This document shows positions 26,128 through 34,651 of a stretch of DNA of 64,000 bases, in pieces. The position numbers and the translations under genes were made by a program. Source of the stretch: CAUJIW01 sp963205175. GTDB lineage: Bacteria > Pseudomonadota > Alphaproteobacteria > Sphingomonadales > Sphingomonadaceae. The stretch's first letter is position 1. Every line of letters begins with the position of its first letter. A model generated the notes under the pieces. It made no database searches. It was not told the DNA's origin and saw only the letters and a list, made by a program, of their open reading frames with translations. The DNA lies in the NCBI GenBank assembly GCA_041060555.1, contig JBEUDS010000009.1. One strand, written 5' to 3'.

Positions 26128-27450
26128 TCACGCTGTCGGCGTCGCCACGGGCGACTTCAGATCAGGCAAGGCCGGCGGCGCGGCGGTGGCGGGCTGACCG
26201 GCCAGCCGTTGCCGCACGATGAGATGCAGGGCCATGGCGATACCGATCAGCTGGTAGGCAAGATCAAAGCTGGCGACCTCCAGCAGTGCCCCGCCGACGG
26301 CGAAGCTGACCAGCATGATCTGCACCATGGTCGCCAGGTCATAGGCCCAGGTCATCCGCAACTGCCTCGCCTGCCGCTTGACCTCGGAACAGGTGAAATA
26401 GGTGGCGGCGTTCATGAACAGGTAGAGGAACAGCCCGATGTAGCCATGCTCGCCCAGCACCTCGAAGTAGATCGAGTGGGAAGCGCGCATCTTGATGCCT
26501 TCCGGCAGATAGTCCGCCGCCACGTTGCGCATGCGGTAGGCGCGGAACCCGATCCCGAGCGGATAGTCGTCGGCAAGTTCGATGCCGTACCGCCACATCT
26601 GCATGCGGCTGCGGGCCGAGGCATCCTGGTCGTAGCTCTCGATGGTCTCCATGCGGCTGTGCCAGGTGTCCGGCATGAAGTTGAGAATGGCGGCGCCCAG
26701 CGCGCCCACCGTGACCAGCAGCAGAATGCGCCGGCGCGACAGCAGGATCAGCCACAGGCTGAGCGCCCCCAGCGTCAGGAAGCCGCCGCGCGATTGCGAA
26801 CCCACCACCGCGACCGCCGTCATCACCATCATGAAGACGGCGAACAGCGACATCAGTTTCGGGCTGATAAAGCCCATGCGCACCGGGTGCAGTTGCACGA
26901 ACCGCCACAACGGAATGGTCATGGCGAGCGCCAGCGCGAGGTCGTTGCGGTCCCCCAGAAACGTGCCCGGCGCGCCCAGCACCTGGAACTGGCCGCCGGT
27001 CGCCAGCGTGAACAACCCGCCCTTCAGGCCGAAATAACCGAGCGAGCCGGCGATCGACAGCACCACGGCGGTCATGCGGAAACGCGAATAGGTGACCACG
27101 GGCACCAGCAGCGCCAGCAGCACCGCCTTCAGGCTGTTGGTATATTTCTCGATCGAAAGTTCGAAACTCTGGGACAGGGCGGTGGTGAGCGAGAACCACA
27201 CCACATAGATGGCCAGCGGCACCAGCAACGCATGGATGGGTGCCTGCTTGCGGTCGCGATTGAGGATGAGCGCGATGGCGGTGCAGATGGCAACCAGATC
27301 AAGGAACGGCATGGTCGTGGCGAAGCCATAGACCAGCTTGTGCGGCGTCATGTACGACAGCCAGGCCCAGGCAAGCACGCCGACCAGGGGACGCATCAGG
27401 ATCAGGGGCAGGACGCCCAGCACCACCAGCAGAACGAAAAGACTGCTCAA
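26128..27450 (-). CDS. O-antigen-ligase/Wzy-like protein, exosortase A-associated
   Basis: 440 residues, strongly hydrophobic with about 10-12 membrane segments. The long soluble loop near 260-330 (RMQMWRYGIELADDYPLGIGFRAYR, then HSIYFEVLGEHGYIGL) is the Wzy_C ligase signature. I recognise it as the putative O-glycosylation ligase of exosortase A systems (TIGR03097 type). It would join or polymerise polysaccharide units at the periplasmic face. The start is TTG at 27450, with GAGGGGAA a suitable distance upstream. It heads a two-gene operon with wecB. Confidence 0.87.
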   Translation of the reverse strand: MSSLFVLLVVLGVLPLILMRPLVGVLAWAWLSYMTPHKLVYGFATTMPFLDLVAICTAIALILNRDRKQAPIHALLVPLAIYVVWFSLTTALSQSFELSIEKYTNSLKAVLLALLVPVVTYSRFRMTAVVLSIAGSLGYFGLKGGLFTLATGGQFQVLGAPGTFLGDRNDLALALAMTIPLWRFVQLHPVRMGFISPKLMSLFAVFMMVMTAVAVVGSQSRGGFLTLGALSLWLILLSRRRILLLVTVGALGAAILNFMPDTWHSRMETIESYDQDASARSRMQMWRYGIELADDYPLGIGFRAYRMRNVAADYLPEGIKMRASHSIYFEVLGEHGYIGLFLYLFMNAATYFTCSEVKRQARQLRMTWAYDLATMVQIMLVSFAVGGALLEVASFDLAYQLIGIAMALHLIVRQRLAGQPATAAPPALPDLKSPVATPTA

Positions 27451-27771
27451 CCGCGTTCCCCTCGACCCGGCGACCGTTCAGCGAGCACTACCGCCCCCGG
27501 ACGCCTTGATGCCGAACCCCTCGTCAACCACGCCGCCACGTCGGACCTTCGTCACTCCCGCTTGAATCAATCGCGCGGTTGAATCAAGCGCTGATCCGTC
27601 GTGCGGACGCCTTCATGCCTGTTCCCGGCGCAGGGCCGCCACTGGTACATCATGGCTTTCCTGCCCGAGGTTATGGCTATAGTGGCGGTGTGTTATCAAT
27701 TTGTAAGCCCTCGCCTTCAATGATGACGGCGTGACCTGCAAACCATCCGGAACGAACGGAACCGCATCGCC
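27451..27771. other. Divergent intergenic region with an inverted repeat
   Basis: This 321-bp gap separates the minus-strand ligase operon from a small plus-strand gene. It holds an imperfect inverted repeat at 27559-27590 (CGCTTGAATCAA, 8-bp loop, TTGAATCAAGCG; 11 of 12 bases pair). The box TTGAATCAA occurs in both arms, 17 bp apart, so it could be a two-box operator. There is also an AT-rich patch near 27682-27700 (GTGTTATCAATTTG). No clear -35/-10 pair is seen. Confidence 0.45.
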
Positions 27772-27906
27772 ATGGCATCGCAACTTCTCATCGTCTGCGT
27801 CTGTCTCGCGCTCTACTACATGTTCTTCATCATCGCCCGCGGCGGCGAGACGATCGACGACGATGCCGGCGACATCGACGGTGATGGCGGCGCCAGCGCG
27901 CGCTGA
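27772..27906 (+). CDS. 44-residue single-helix membrane protein
   Basis: A short gene of 44 codons from ATG 27772 to TGA 27904-27906. The N-terminus is a hydrophobic helix (QLLIVCVCLALYYMFFIIA) and the C-terminal half is acidic and Gly-rich (GGETIDDDAGDIDGDGG). The composition and clear helix suggest a real microprotein of the inner membrane. The ribosome site is weak (AACGGA), and it ends five bases before the convergent hydrolase gene. Its place inside the XrtA locus is suggestive, but no role can be assigned. Confidence 0.5.
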   Translation: MASQLLIVCVCLALYYMFFIIARGGETIDDDAGDIDGDGGASAR

Positions 27907-27911
27907 CGCAT

Positions 27912-28754
27912 TCACGCGGCCGCGTCGGGCCCCGCGCCGGTCATCACCCACCGCCGGCAGGTCTCGATCAGGGCCTCGCGCGCTGGTGGCGCACTGCAGG
28001 TATGATCGGCCCCGGCGAGCCGTTGCAGGGTCACGTTGCCCGACTGCAGCAGTGGCGCCCATTCCGGCGTGTGCAGCGCTGCTTCGAACACCGCCGCAGT
28101 GGTGTCGTGCTCCGACAACAGAATCAGCCGCGGCCCCGAGAAGCGGACAAGGGCCTCGGCAAGCTGACCGGCCAGGGGCCGCGCCGCCCGCCGGCGGCGG
28201 ACCTTGTCAAGCGCCAGCCGGCCGAGGGAGCGCATCGCCCGTCCGATCCGCACCTCGCCGCGCAGCAACCGCCGCAAGGTGCGCGGATCCCGCAACCGGC
28301 GCTGGTAGTGTTGCGCCGCCGTCAGCCGGGCCGGGTCGTCGTTCGCCTCGATGATCCACGGATTGAGCAGAATGAGCCCCGCACAACGCGGATCGCCGGC
28401 ACAGGCCAGCGTGAGCGCCGTCGCCCCGTCGCACAGGCCAAAGCCGATGTAGCGATCGACGCCGCCCCCGCACAGCAACGCCGCGACCGCCGCCTCGATA
28501 TCGGGCATCGATCCGAGAAAACCCGGATCGCGGCCACCGCTGTCACCGATGCCACGACGATCGAAGCGCAACACGGGATGGCCATCGGCGGCCCAGCCGC
28601 GCGCCAGATCGACAAAACTGCGATGCGGGCCGACACGGGTCTGCACACCGCCATTGACCATCAGCACCCCGGTCTTCCGGTCGCCGGCATGCAGCACCCC
28701 GAGCAACGGGTGGCCCTCGCAGGCAAAGATCAGCGGCCGGGTGGTGCCGGTCAT
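27912..28754 (-). CDS. Exosortase A system-associated hydrolase 1 (alpha/beta hydrolase)
   Basis: 280 residues of alpha/beta-hydrolase fold. Visible are the oxyanion-region NGGVQTRVGPHRSF, the DRRGIGDSGG turn, and the nucleophile elbow GFGLCDGA. The elbow has Cys108 where most relatives have Ser. The acid/His part is LLSEHDTTAAV and LAGADHTCS. It matches the TIGR03100-type hydrolase that accompanies XrtA exopolysaccharide loci. ATG 28754 overlaps the stop of the next upstream gene, so it is the third gene of a coupled ACP-hydrolase 2-hydrolase 1 operon. The likely substrate is a thioester or ester linked to the carrier protein, which is inference. Confidence 0.88.
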   Translation of the reverse strand: MTGTTRPLIFACEGHPLLGVLHAGDRKTGVLMVNGGVQTRVGPHRSFVDLARGWAADGHPVLRFDRRGIGDSGGRDPGFLGSMPDIEAAVAALLCGGGVDRYIGFGLCDGATALTLACAGDPRCAGLILLNPWIIEANDDPARLTAAQHYQRRLRDPRTLRRLLRGEVRIGRAMRSLGRLALDKVRRRRAARPLAGQLAEALVRFSGPRLILLSEHDTTAAVFEAALHTPEWAPLLQSGNVTLQRLAGADHTCSAPPAREALIETCRRWVMTGAGPDAAA

Positions 28755-29533
28755 GCCACCTCCAGCACGATTTCGGTCAGGGTATCCGCCAGCAGCGACG
28801 GTTCCCCCGGCTCCGCCAGCAGCCACGGCGCCGGCGCCGCCACATGCCGGCGCCCCGGCGCGGTGTGCACCCCGTCGGGCGCTGTCCCCACCTCGACCCG
28901 CACCACGGGCACCGTCGTCGCCGCCAGCAGCGGACCATAGTCGAGATGAGCAATCGCCGCCGCGAGCGCGGGGCTCAGTTCATAACCGGCGCACTCGACC
29001 GTTTCGCCCTGTTCGAGCCGCTTCTGGAGATCCCCGACGCTGACCCGCTGGCCGCTTTCCAGCGACGCCGCCGCCCGCACCCGCAACCAGTGCCGGAGAT
29101 GCTGGCGGCCACTGTCGACGGGGGCGACGAGAATGGCGCTCCTGACGGCAAGCCCCGTCGCCAGGGCATCGAGCGCCAGCAGGCAACCCAGGCGGAAACC
29201 CATCAGCAGAACGGGCGCGCCCTGCCCGGCAAGGTGCGTGGCGGCACACGCCACGGCATCGCGCCACTCCGGCCAGCCGGCATCGGCGAACGCGCCGTCG
29301 CTGTCCCCCGTGCCCGGCAGGTCGGGCAGCAACGAACCGACGCCCCGTGACGCCAGTCCCTGGCCGACCAGGCTCATCAGTCGCCGGGTTCGATTCATCT
29401 CCTCGGCGAACGGCGGCACGAACAGCAGGTTGCAGGCATTGTCGCGACCGATCGCGGGTGCGCGCCACAACGCCGGCATCCGGCCGGCGGCGCAGGTCAG
29501 TTCGACCGGGGTTGGCCAGCCGATATTGCTCAA
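28751..29533 (-). CDS. Exosortase A system-associated hydrolase 2 (alpha/beta fold, nucleophile replaced)
   Basis: 260 residues. The N-terminal region LLFVPPFAEEMNRTRRLMSL and DLPGTGDSDG loop are typical of the TIGR03101-type hydrolase of XrtA loci. The nucleophile elbow reads LLMGFRLGCLLAL: Arg114 sits where GxSxG would place Ser, so ordinary serine hydrolysis is unlikely. The start is TTG at 29533, overlapping the ACP stop; the ATG-less start is forced by that coupling. It is probably a non-hydrolytic acyl-binding or structural partner of hydrolase 1. Confidence 0.85.
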   Translation of the reverse strand: MSNIGWPTPVELTCAAGRMPALWRAPAIGRDNACNLLFVPPFAEEMNRTRRLMSLVGQGLASRGVGSLLPDLPGTGDSDGAFADAGWPEWRDAVACAATHLAGQGAPVLLMGFRLGCLLALDALATGLAVRSAILVAPVDSGRQHLRHWLRVRAAASLESGQRVSVGDLQKRLEQGETVECAGYELSPALAAAIAHLDYGPLLAATTVPVVRVEVGTAPDGVHTAPGRRHVAAPAPWLLAEPGEPSLLADTLTEIVLEVA

Positions 29534-29796
29534 GCGGCAACCTTCGCGCCAACAAAGTCGGCCAGGCTGCCCACCGTCTCGAACACCTCGGCGCTGATGT
29601 CCTCGTCGTCGATGAGGATGCCGAAACGTTCCTCCAGATGCGCCAGCACGGTGGCGATGGCCATCGAATCAAGCTCCGGCAACGCACCCAGCAAGGCGGT
29701 CTGGCGCGTGAACGCGGCGGCCCGGCCACCCAGCCCCAGGGCCTCGTCCAGCAAGGCCTTCAGTTGCGCCTCGATTGCCTGTGCCCGCTCGCTCAT
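29530..29796 (-). CDS. Acyl carrier protein, XrtA locus
   Basis: 88 residues, acidic and helical. The phosphopantetheine site is in ALPELDSMAIATVLAHLEERFGI, with Ser in D-S-M. It would carry an acyl or aminoacyl group for the neighbouring acyl-CoA ligase-like enzyme. ATG 29796 gives the standard length; an upstream in-frame extension to 29898 is low-complexity and rejected. First gene of the three-gene minus-strand operon, divergent from the GNAT gene across an 89-bp gap. Confidence 0.9.
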   Translation of the reverse strand: MSERAQAIEAQLKALLDEALGLGGRAAAFTRQTALLGALPELDSMAIATVLAHLEERFGILIDDEDISAEVFETVGSLADFVGAKVAA

Positions 29797-29885
29797 GGTG
29801 CCGTCCGGTCCCCCAGCCGCCGCCGCTGGCCGGCGACGTTCACTGTCGATTAGAATTGGCGGCGTTATACTGGCCTGATGAAGCG

Positions 29886-30587
29886 ATGCAAAACCCAATC
29901 GACCGGACGCGCGTGACAGCCGGTGGTGCCACCTTGACGCTCGACACGCACGCCGAGGCCTCCTACCGGCTGGCGCGTCTGGCCGGCCTGATACCGGGCT
30001 GCGGCTTTCACCGCTATGTGCTGGTCGCCCAGCCGCGCGCCGGCCTGCCGGCGATGCCGCGCGGCTTCACCGTGACGCCGCTGACCGACGACGAACTGGC
30101 GGGCACGCCACTGGACACGCCGGCCGAGGCTGTGCGCCATCGCCGCGCGATGGGCGCCACCTGCCTCGCCGCCCGCGACGCGCACGGCACCATCACCGGC
30201 TTCCTGTGGCTGACCGACCGGCCGTTCCGCGAGGACGAGATCGACCTCTGGTACGAGCCCGGCGCGCACGCGGCGTGGGACATGGGGCTCTATGTCAGGC
30301 CGGCCTTCCGCCTGGGCCGCAGCTACGCCGCCTTGTGGGCGGGCGCCGCCGACTGGCTGGCGGCGCGCGGTTTGGACTGGTCGCTGAGCCGGATCACCGA
30401 TTATAACGCCGCCTCGCTGGCCGCGCAGGCGCGCATGGGGGGACGCAAGGTGGGAACAGTGTGGGCACTGACGGTGGGCCGGTGGCAGCTCACCGCCTCG
30501 ACCCTGTCGCCGAACTGGCGATGGCACCGCGTTGGCGGCGACGCCGCGCCGCGGCTGGCCCTGGGCGCGGTGGTGCCGGCGGCATGA
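29886..30587 (+). CDS. GNAT-like acetyltransferase, XrtA locus
   Basis: 233 residues. The central part (GFTVTPLTDDELAGTPLD, GATCLAARDAHGTITGFLWL, AWDMGLYVRPAFRLGRSYAALW) has the strand-helix pattern of GNAT enzymes, with FRLGRSYA in the acetyl-CoA loop position. Its tail WSLSRITDYNAASLAAQARMGGRKVG is also GNAT-like. It opens a plus-strand operon with the ligase and the PLP decarboxylase. A -10-like TATACT at 29866-29871 lies just upstream. Substrate is unknown, though the setting suggests N-acylation of an amino-sugar or diamine. Confidence 0.75.
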   Translation: MQNPIDRTRVTAGGATLTLDTHAEASYRLARLAGLIPGCGFHRYVLVAQPRAGLPAMPRGFTVTPLTDDELAGTPLDTPAEAVRHRRAMGATCLAARDAHGTITGFLWLTDRPFREDEIDLWYEPGAHAAWDMGLYVRPAFRLGRSYAALWAGAADWLAARGLDWSLSRITDYNAASLAAQARMGGRKVGTVWALTVGRWQLTASTLSPNWRWHRVGGDAAPRLALGAVVPAA

Positions 30588-32245
30588 CCCCGGACCTGCC
30601 CGTCGACACCCTCGATGGCCTGGTGCGGGCCAGCGCCCGTCACCACGCCGGCCGGCCGGCCGTGAGCGAACGCCGGCGCGCTCTCACCTATGGCGAACTG
30701 GATGCACTGATCGACGAGGTGGCCGCCGGCCTGCTGGCGCTCGGCCTGCCGGCGGGGGCACGCGTCGGCGTCTACCTGCCCAAGCAGATCGAAACCGTGG
30801 CCGCCCTGTTCGGCGCGGCGCGTGCCGGCGGCGTGTTCGTGCCGCTGAACCCGGTGCTCAAGGCCCGCCAGGTGGCGCACATCCTCGCCGACTGCACGGT
30901 GCATGTGCTGGTCACCTCGCGCCAGCGCTGGGAAGGCCTGCGCGCCGCCGACGCGCTGCCGGCCACGCTGGCCCATGTCGTGCTGGTGGACCACGACGAC
31001 GTGCCCGGCACGCTGGCCTGGGCCGACCTGCGACGCGGCGGCGGGCAGACTTTCCCGTCGACCGCCGAGGGAATGGTGAGTCTGTCGGCCTCCACCGACG
31101 GGGCCGACGGGGTTGCCGCCATCCTCTACACCTCGGGCAGCACCGGCCGGCCCAAGGGCGTGGTGCTGAGCCACCGCAACCTGCTCACCGGCGCGCTCAG
31201 TGTCGCGACCTACCTCGGCAACACCGCCGCGGACCGGCTGCTGGCGGTGCTGCCGCTGAGCTTCGACTATGGCCTGAGCCAGCTCACCACCGCCTTTCTG
31301 GTGGGCGCCGAGGTGGTGCTGCTCGACTATCTGCTGGCTGCCGACGTGCCGCGCGCGGTGGAACGCCACCGGATCACCGGGCTGGCCGGCGTGCCACCGC
31401 TGTGGACGCAGCTTGCCGATGCCCCGTGGAGCGAGGCCGCACGCAACTCCTTGCGCTATTTCACCAATTCCGGTGGCCGCATGCCCCGTCCGCTGCTTGA
31501 CCGGCTGCGCGCGCTGTTTCCCGGCGCCCGGCCGTTCCTGATGTACGGCCTGACCGAGGCCTTCCGCTCCACCTATCTCGACCCGGCGCTGGTGGACACC
31601 CGGCCTGAGTCCATCGGCAAGGCGATCCCCTTTGCCGAAGTGCTGGTGGTGCGCGCCGACGGTTCGGAAGCCGCCCCCGACGAGCCTGGCGAGCTGGTGC
31701 ATACCGGCCCGCTGGTGGCGCAGGGCTACTGGGGCGACCCCGAGCGCACCGCCCAGCGTTTCCGCCCGGCGCCGGCCTGCGCGCGGCTGGCCGCGCCCGG
31801 CGAACCGGCGGTATGGTCGGGCGACACCGTGCGCCGCGACGCCGACGGCTTCCTCTATTTCGTCGGCCGGCTGGACGAGATGATCAAGACCTCCGGCTAC
31901 CGGGTCAGCCCGACCGAGGTCGAGGAGGCGCTCTACGCCAGCGGCCTGGTGCGGGAGGCCGCCGCCTATGGCATCGCCGACGACCGGCTGGGCCAGGCGA
32001 TTGTCGTTGCCGCCGTGCCGGCGGCCGGGGACGTGGTCGCGGCCGTGCCGAGCGACGACGGGTCAGGCCCCACCGACGCGCTGCTCGGCTACTGCCGGCG
32101 CGAGCTGCCGGCCTACATGGTGCCGCAGCAGGTTATCTGGCGCGACGACCTGCCCCGCAACGCCAACGGCAAGCTCGACCGGGTGGCGATCGCCGCCGGC
32201 CACCCCGCCGCACCGGCGCCCACCTCCGCAGGAGACCCCGAATGA
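30584..32245 (+). CDS. Acyl-CoA ligase (AMP-forming), exosortase A-associated
   Basis: 553 residues of the ANL superfamily. The AMP-binding signature is ILYTSGSTGRPKGVVLSH near 182-199; the A5-like motif is LMYGLTEAFRSTYL; hinge and C-domain motifs are YFVGRLDEMIKTSGYRVSPTEVEEAL and LPRNANGKLDR, including the catalytic Lys. It matches the TIGR03098-type ligase of XrtA loci and probably adenylates an acid and loads it on the divergently encoded ACP. ATG 30584 overlaps the GNAT stop, and its own end overlaps the decarboxylase start. Confidence 0.93.
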   Translation: MTPDLPVDTLDGLVRASARHHAGRPAVSERRRALTYGELDALIDEVAAGLLALGLPAGARVGVYLPKQIETVAALFGAARAGGVFVPLNPVLKARQVAHILADCTVHVLVTSRQRWEGLRAADALPATLAHVVLVDHDDVPGTLAWADLRRGGGQTFPSTAEGMVSLSASTDGADGVAAILYTSGSTGRPKGVVLSHRNLLTGALSVATYLGNTAADRLLAVLPLSFDYGLSQLTTAFLVGAEVVLLDYLLAADVPRAVERHRITGLAGVPPLWTQLADAPWSEAARNSLRYFTNSGGRMPRPLLDRLRALFPGARPFLMYGLTEAFRSTYLDPALVDTRPESIGKAIPFAEVLVVRADGSEAAPDEPGELVHTGPLVAQGYWGDPERTAQRFRPAPACARLAAPGEPAVWSGDTVRRDADGFLYFVGRLDEMIKTSGYRVSPTEVEEALYASGLVREAAAYGIADDRLGQAIVVAAVPAAGDVVAAVPSDDGSGPTDALLGYCRRELPAYMVPQQVIWRDDLPRNANGKLDRVAIAAGHPAAPAPTSAGDPE

Positions 32246-33483
32246 CCCGACCCGGCCACGGTGATCGCGACGTCTGGCCTGCCGGCTATGGCGTCATCGC
32301 CGGCGAACTGGCGGTGGCCGGCCGGCCGGTGTCGGCGTGGATCGCCGAGGCCGGTGGCACGCCGCTGTTCCTCTACGACCGCGCGCTGATCGCCACGCGC
32401 ATCGCTGAACTGCGGGCCGTGCTGCCGACGCGGGTGAAGCTGCACTACGCCATCAAGGCCAACCCGATGCCCGCGCTGGTACGGTTCATCGCGCCGCTGG
32501 TAGACGGGCTCGACGTCGCTTCGTCCGGCGAGCTGGACGTGGCGCTGACCACCGGCGCGCCACCCGCCGACATCAGCTTCGCCGGCCCCGGCAAGCGCGA
32601 CACCGAACTGGCGGCGGCGCTGGCGGCCGGGGTCGTGGTCAACCTGGAATCGGAGGGCGAGATGGCCCGGCTGGCGGCGCTGGCGACCGCTGCCGGCCGA
32701 CGGGCGCGCGCCGCCATCCGCGTCAATCCGGACTTCGAGCTCAAGGGGTCGGGCATGCGCATGGGCGGCGGCGCCAAGCCGTTTGGCGTCGACGCCGAAC
32801 GGGTGCCGGCGATGCTGCGCGCCATGGTCGGGCTGCCGCTGGACTTCCAGGGTTTCCACATCTTCTCGGGCTCGCAGAACCTGTCCGCCGACGCCCTCAT
32901 CGACACCCAGGACAAGACACTGGCGCTGGCGGCGGCGCTGGCGGCCGATGCCCCCTGCCCGCCGCGCCTGGTCAACATCGGCGGCGGCTTCGGCATTCCC
33001 TATGCGCCGGCCGACCAGCCGCTCGACCTCGCCCGCGTCGGCGCGGCACTGGCGGCACGCCTGGACCGGCTGGAACCCGCCATCGCGGGGGCCGAGATCG
33101 TCATCGAACTGGGGCGTTATCTGGTCGGCGAGGCGGGCGTCTACCTGACCCGGGTGATCGACCGCAAGCTCTCCCACGGTGAGGTGTTCCTGGTCACCGA
33201 TGGCGGCCTGCACCATCAGCTCGCCGCCAGCGGCAATTTCGGTCAGGTCATCAAGCGCAACTACCCGGTGGCACTGGCCAGCCGCTTCGACCAGCCGGCG
33301 GCGGAAACGGCGACGGTGGTCGGCTGCCTGTGCACCCCGCTCGACCGGCTGGGCGACAAGGTGCCCCTGCCGGAGGGGCGGCCGGGCGATGTCGTGGCGG
33401 TGTTTCAGGCCGGCGCCTATGGACTCACCGCCAGTCCGACCCGCTTCCTCGGACACCCGGAGCCGCGCGAGTATCTGGCCTGA
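32242..33483 (+). CDS. PLP-dependent decarboxylase, exosortase A-associated
   Basis: 413 residues of the fold-III ornithine/diaminopimelate decarboxylase family. The PLP lysine is Lys72 in LHYAIKANP; GxGxR-type phosphate-binding and catalytic segments follow (ASSGELDVAL, GFHIFSGSQNL, VNIGGGFGIPY, ELGRYLVGEAGVYLTRV, and VVGCLCTPLDRLGDK with the active-site Cys). It is the TIGR03099-type enzyme of XrtA loci, which pairs with the ligase and ACP. AGGAG at 32230-32234 supports ATG 32242. The amino acid decarboxylated is unknown. Confidence 0.93.
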   Translation: MTRPGHGDRDVWPAGYGVIAGELAVAGRPVSAWIAEAGGTPLFLYDRALIATRIAELRAVLPTRVKLHYAIKANPMPALVRFIAPLVDGLDVASSGELDVALTTGAPPADISFAGPGKRDTELAAALAAGVVVNLESEGEMARLAALATAAGRRARAAIRVNPDFELKGSGMRMGGGAKPFGVDAERVPAMLRAMVGLPLDFQGFHIFSGSQNLSADALIDTQDKTLALAAALAADAPCPPRLVNIGGGFGIPYAPADQPLDLARVGAALAARLDRLEPAIAGAEIVIELGRYLVGEAGVYLTRVIDRKLSHGEVFLVTDGGLHHQLAASGNFGQVIKRNYPVALASRFDQPAAETATVVGCLCTPLDRLGDKVPLPEGRPGDVVAVFQAGAYGLTASPTRFLGHPEPREYLA

Positions 33484-33740
33484 CGAATCCGTCCAATACG
33501 GGCACCGGTGGCACAGGCAAAGTGACAGCCACTCAACGGTGCCGAAACGAACTGAATAATCAATGATTCACAGAGGGTTAATGACGACTCCCGGGGGTTG
33601 CGCCGGACCCCGCGCCGCCATAACCTGTCGTTACGCCTGCATTCACGAAAAATTCATCGTGGATAAGGCATTGACAATCCGATGACTGCTCAGACAAGGC
33701 TTGGGCAGTCGCAGCCGCTTTTTATGCGAGGGGGAAAGCC
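33484..33740 (+). promoter_or_regulatory. Intergenic region with a candidate -35/-10 before the export lipoprotein
   Basis: A 257-bp gap, noticeably less GC-rich near 33545-33585 and 33640-33680. TTGACA at 33671-33676 is a perfect -35 box, and GACAAG at 33693-33698 (16-bp spacing) is a weak -10 that matches three of six consensus bases. It would drive the export lipoprotein whose ribosome site GAGGGGG is at 33728-33734. No terminator for the decarboxylase operon is evident. Confidence 0.4.
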
Positions 33741-34382
33741 GTGACGTCTTCCATTTTCAAAGCTGGTGCCATGGTGTCGTGCGTTGCGCTGCTGGCGCTC
33801 GGCGGATGCGGAACCACCGCGAGCGGCGATCTGCCGTCAGCGCAGTTCGTCTCGCCGGCGGAAGGGCCGGGGCCTGACTACATCATTGGCCCGCTCGACA
33901 CGCTGAGCATTTTCGTGTGGCGCAATCCCGAGCTGTCGACCGGCGTGACCGTGCGCCCCGATGGCCGCATCACCGTGCCGCTGATCGACGATCTCGCCGC
34001 CACCGGCCAGACGCCGACCCAGCTCGCCAAGGCGATCGAGGAAAAGCTCAAGGCCTACATCCAGAACCCGCTGGTGTCGGTGATCGTGAGCGGTTTCCAG
34101 GGGCCGTTCGCCCAGCAGGTTCGCGTGGTCGGCGAGGCCGCCAACCCGCAGGCGATCCCCTATCGCGCCAACATGACCCTGCTCGACGTGATGATCGCCG
34201 TCGGCGGCCTGACCGACTTCGCCGCCGGCAACCGGGCCCGCCTGGTGCGCTTCGACAAGGACAGCGGGGCGCAGCGGGAATATGCGGTCAAGATCGACAG
34301 CCTGATCAAGGACGGCAACACGAAAGCCAACGTGCGGATCGAGCCGGGCGACGTGATCATCATCCCGGAGAGCTTCTTCTGA
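33741..34382 (+). CDS. Exopolysaccharide export lipoprotein, XrtA system (Wza-like)
   Basis: 213 residues starting at GTG 33741 behind GAGGGGG. A lipoprotein signal with lipobox LGGC (Cys near 23) is followed by the Poly_export domain (DYIIGPLDTLSIFVWRNPELSTGVTVRPDGRITVPLIDDLAATG) and a SLBB domain (VRVVGEAANPQAIPYRANMTLLDVMIAVGGL). This is the outer-membrane export pore subunit, shorter than E. coli Wza, as in TIGR03027-type proteins of exosortase A loci. It is the first gene of the export block. Confidence 0.93.
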   Translation: MTSSIFKAGAMVSCVALLALGGCGTTASGDLPSAQFVSPAEGPGPDYIIGPLDTLSIFVWRNPELSTGVTVRPDGRITVPLIDDLAATGQTPTQLAKAIEEKLKAYIQNPLVSVIVSGFQGPFAQQVRVVGEAANPQAIPYRANMTLLDVMIAVGGLTDFAAGNRARLVRFDKDSGAQREYAVKIDSLIKDGNTKANVRIEPGDVIIIPESFF

Positions 34383-34474
34383 TCGGGACACGCGGCGCAA
34401 GCAGCCTTTCGGCCATGGGGCCGACGGGACGGGCCTGCGCCGGCTGGTGCGGCAACACAGAGGCGGGATAGTCG

Positions 34475-34506
34475 CGGGTCGGTCATCACAACGATGACGC
34501 GACCCG
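34475..34506 (+). other. Imperfect hairpin in the export/chain-length gap
   Basis: CGGGTCGGTCATC (34475-34487) and GATGACGCGACCCG (34493-34506) form a 13-bp stem with one bulged base and a 5-nt loop. There is no run of T after it, so it is a weak candidate for an intrinsic terminator or an mRNA-processing structure between the export lipoprotein and the chain-length gene. Confidence 0.4.
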
Positions 34507-34534
34507 TTGACTTGCGTGTTGCCGCATTGCCGCC

Positions 34535-34550
34535 TGTCATGCGGCTTGCG
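34535..34550 (+). promoter_or_regulatory. Weak -24/-12 (sigma-54-like) element before the chain-length gene
   Basis: TGTCATGCGGCTTGCG has the spacing of a sigma-54 promoter, with TTGC in the -12 element. The -24 element lacks the second G of the conserved GG, so support is poor. It lies about 100 bp before the ATG at 34652. Recorded because XrtA systems often have a sigma-54-type regulator (PrsR) and two better candidates occur elsewhere in the window. Confidence 0.22.
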
Positions 34551-34651
34551 TTAGTTTGGCTTTAAAGTCTGCGCGTTAGGAACATGAAGTCGAAAGGCGA
34601 TTCGGTGCGCGGCCGGTTCAGTGCCGGCCAGGCCGATGCGAGGAGTGGGCG

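Noticed and set aside
33500..33520. TGGCAC at about 33510 as a sigma-54 -24 element
   Set aside because: The expected -12 TTGC is absent at the required distance.
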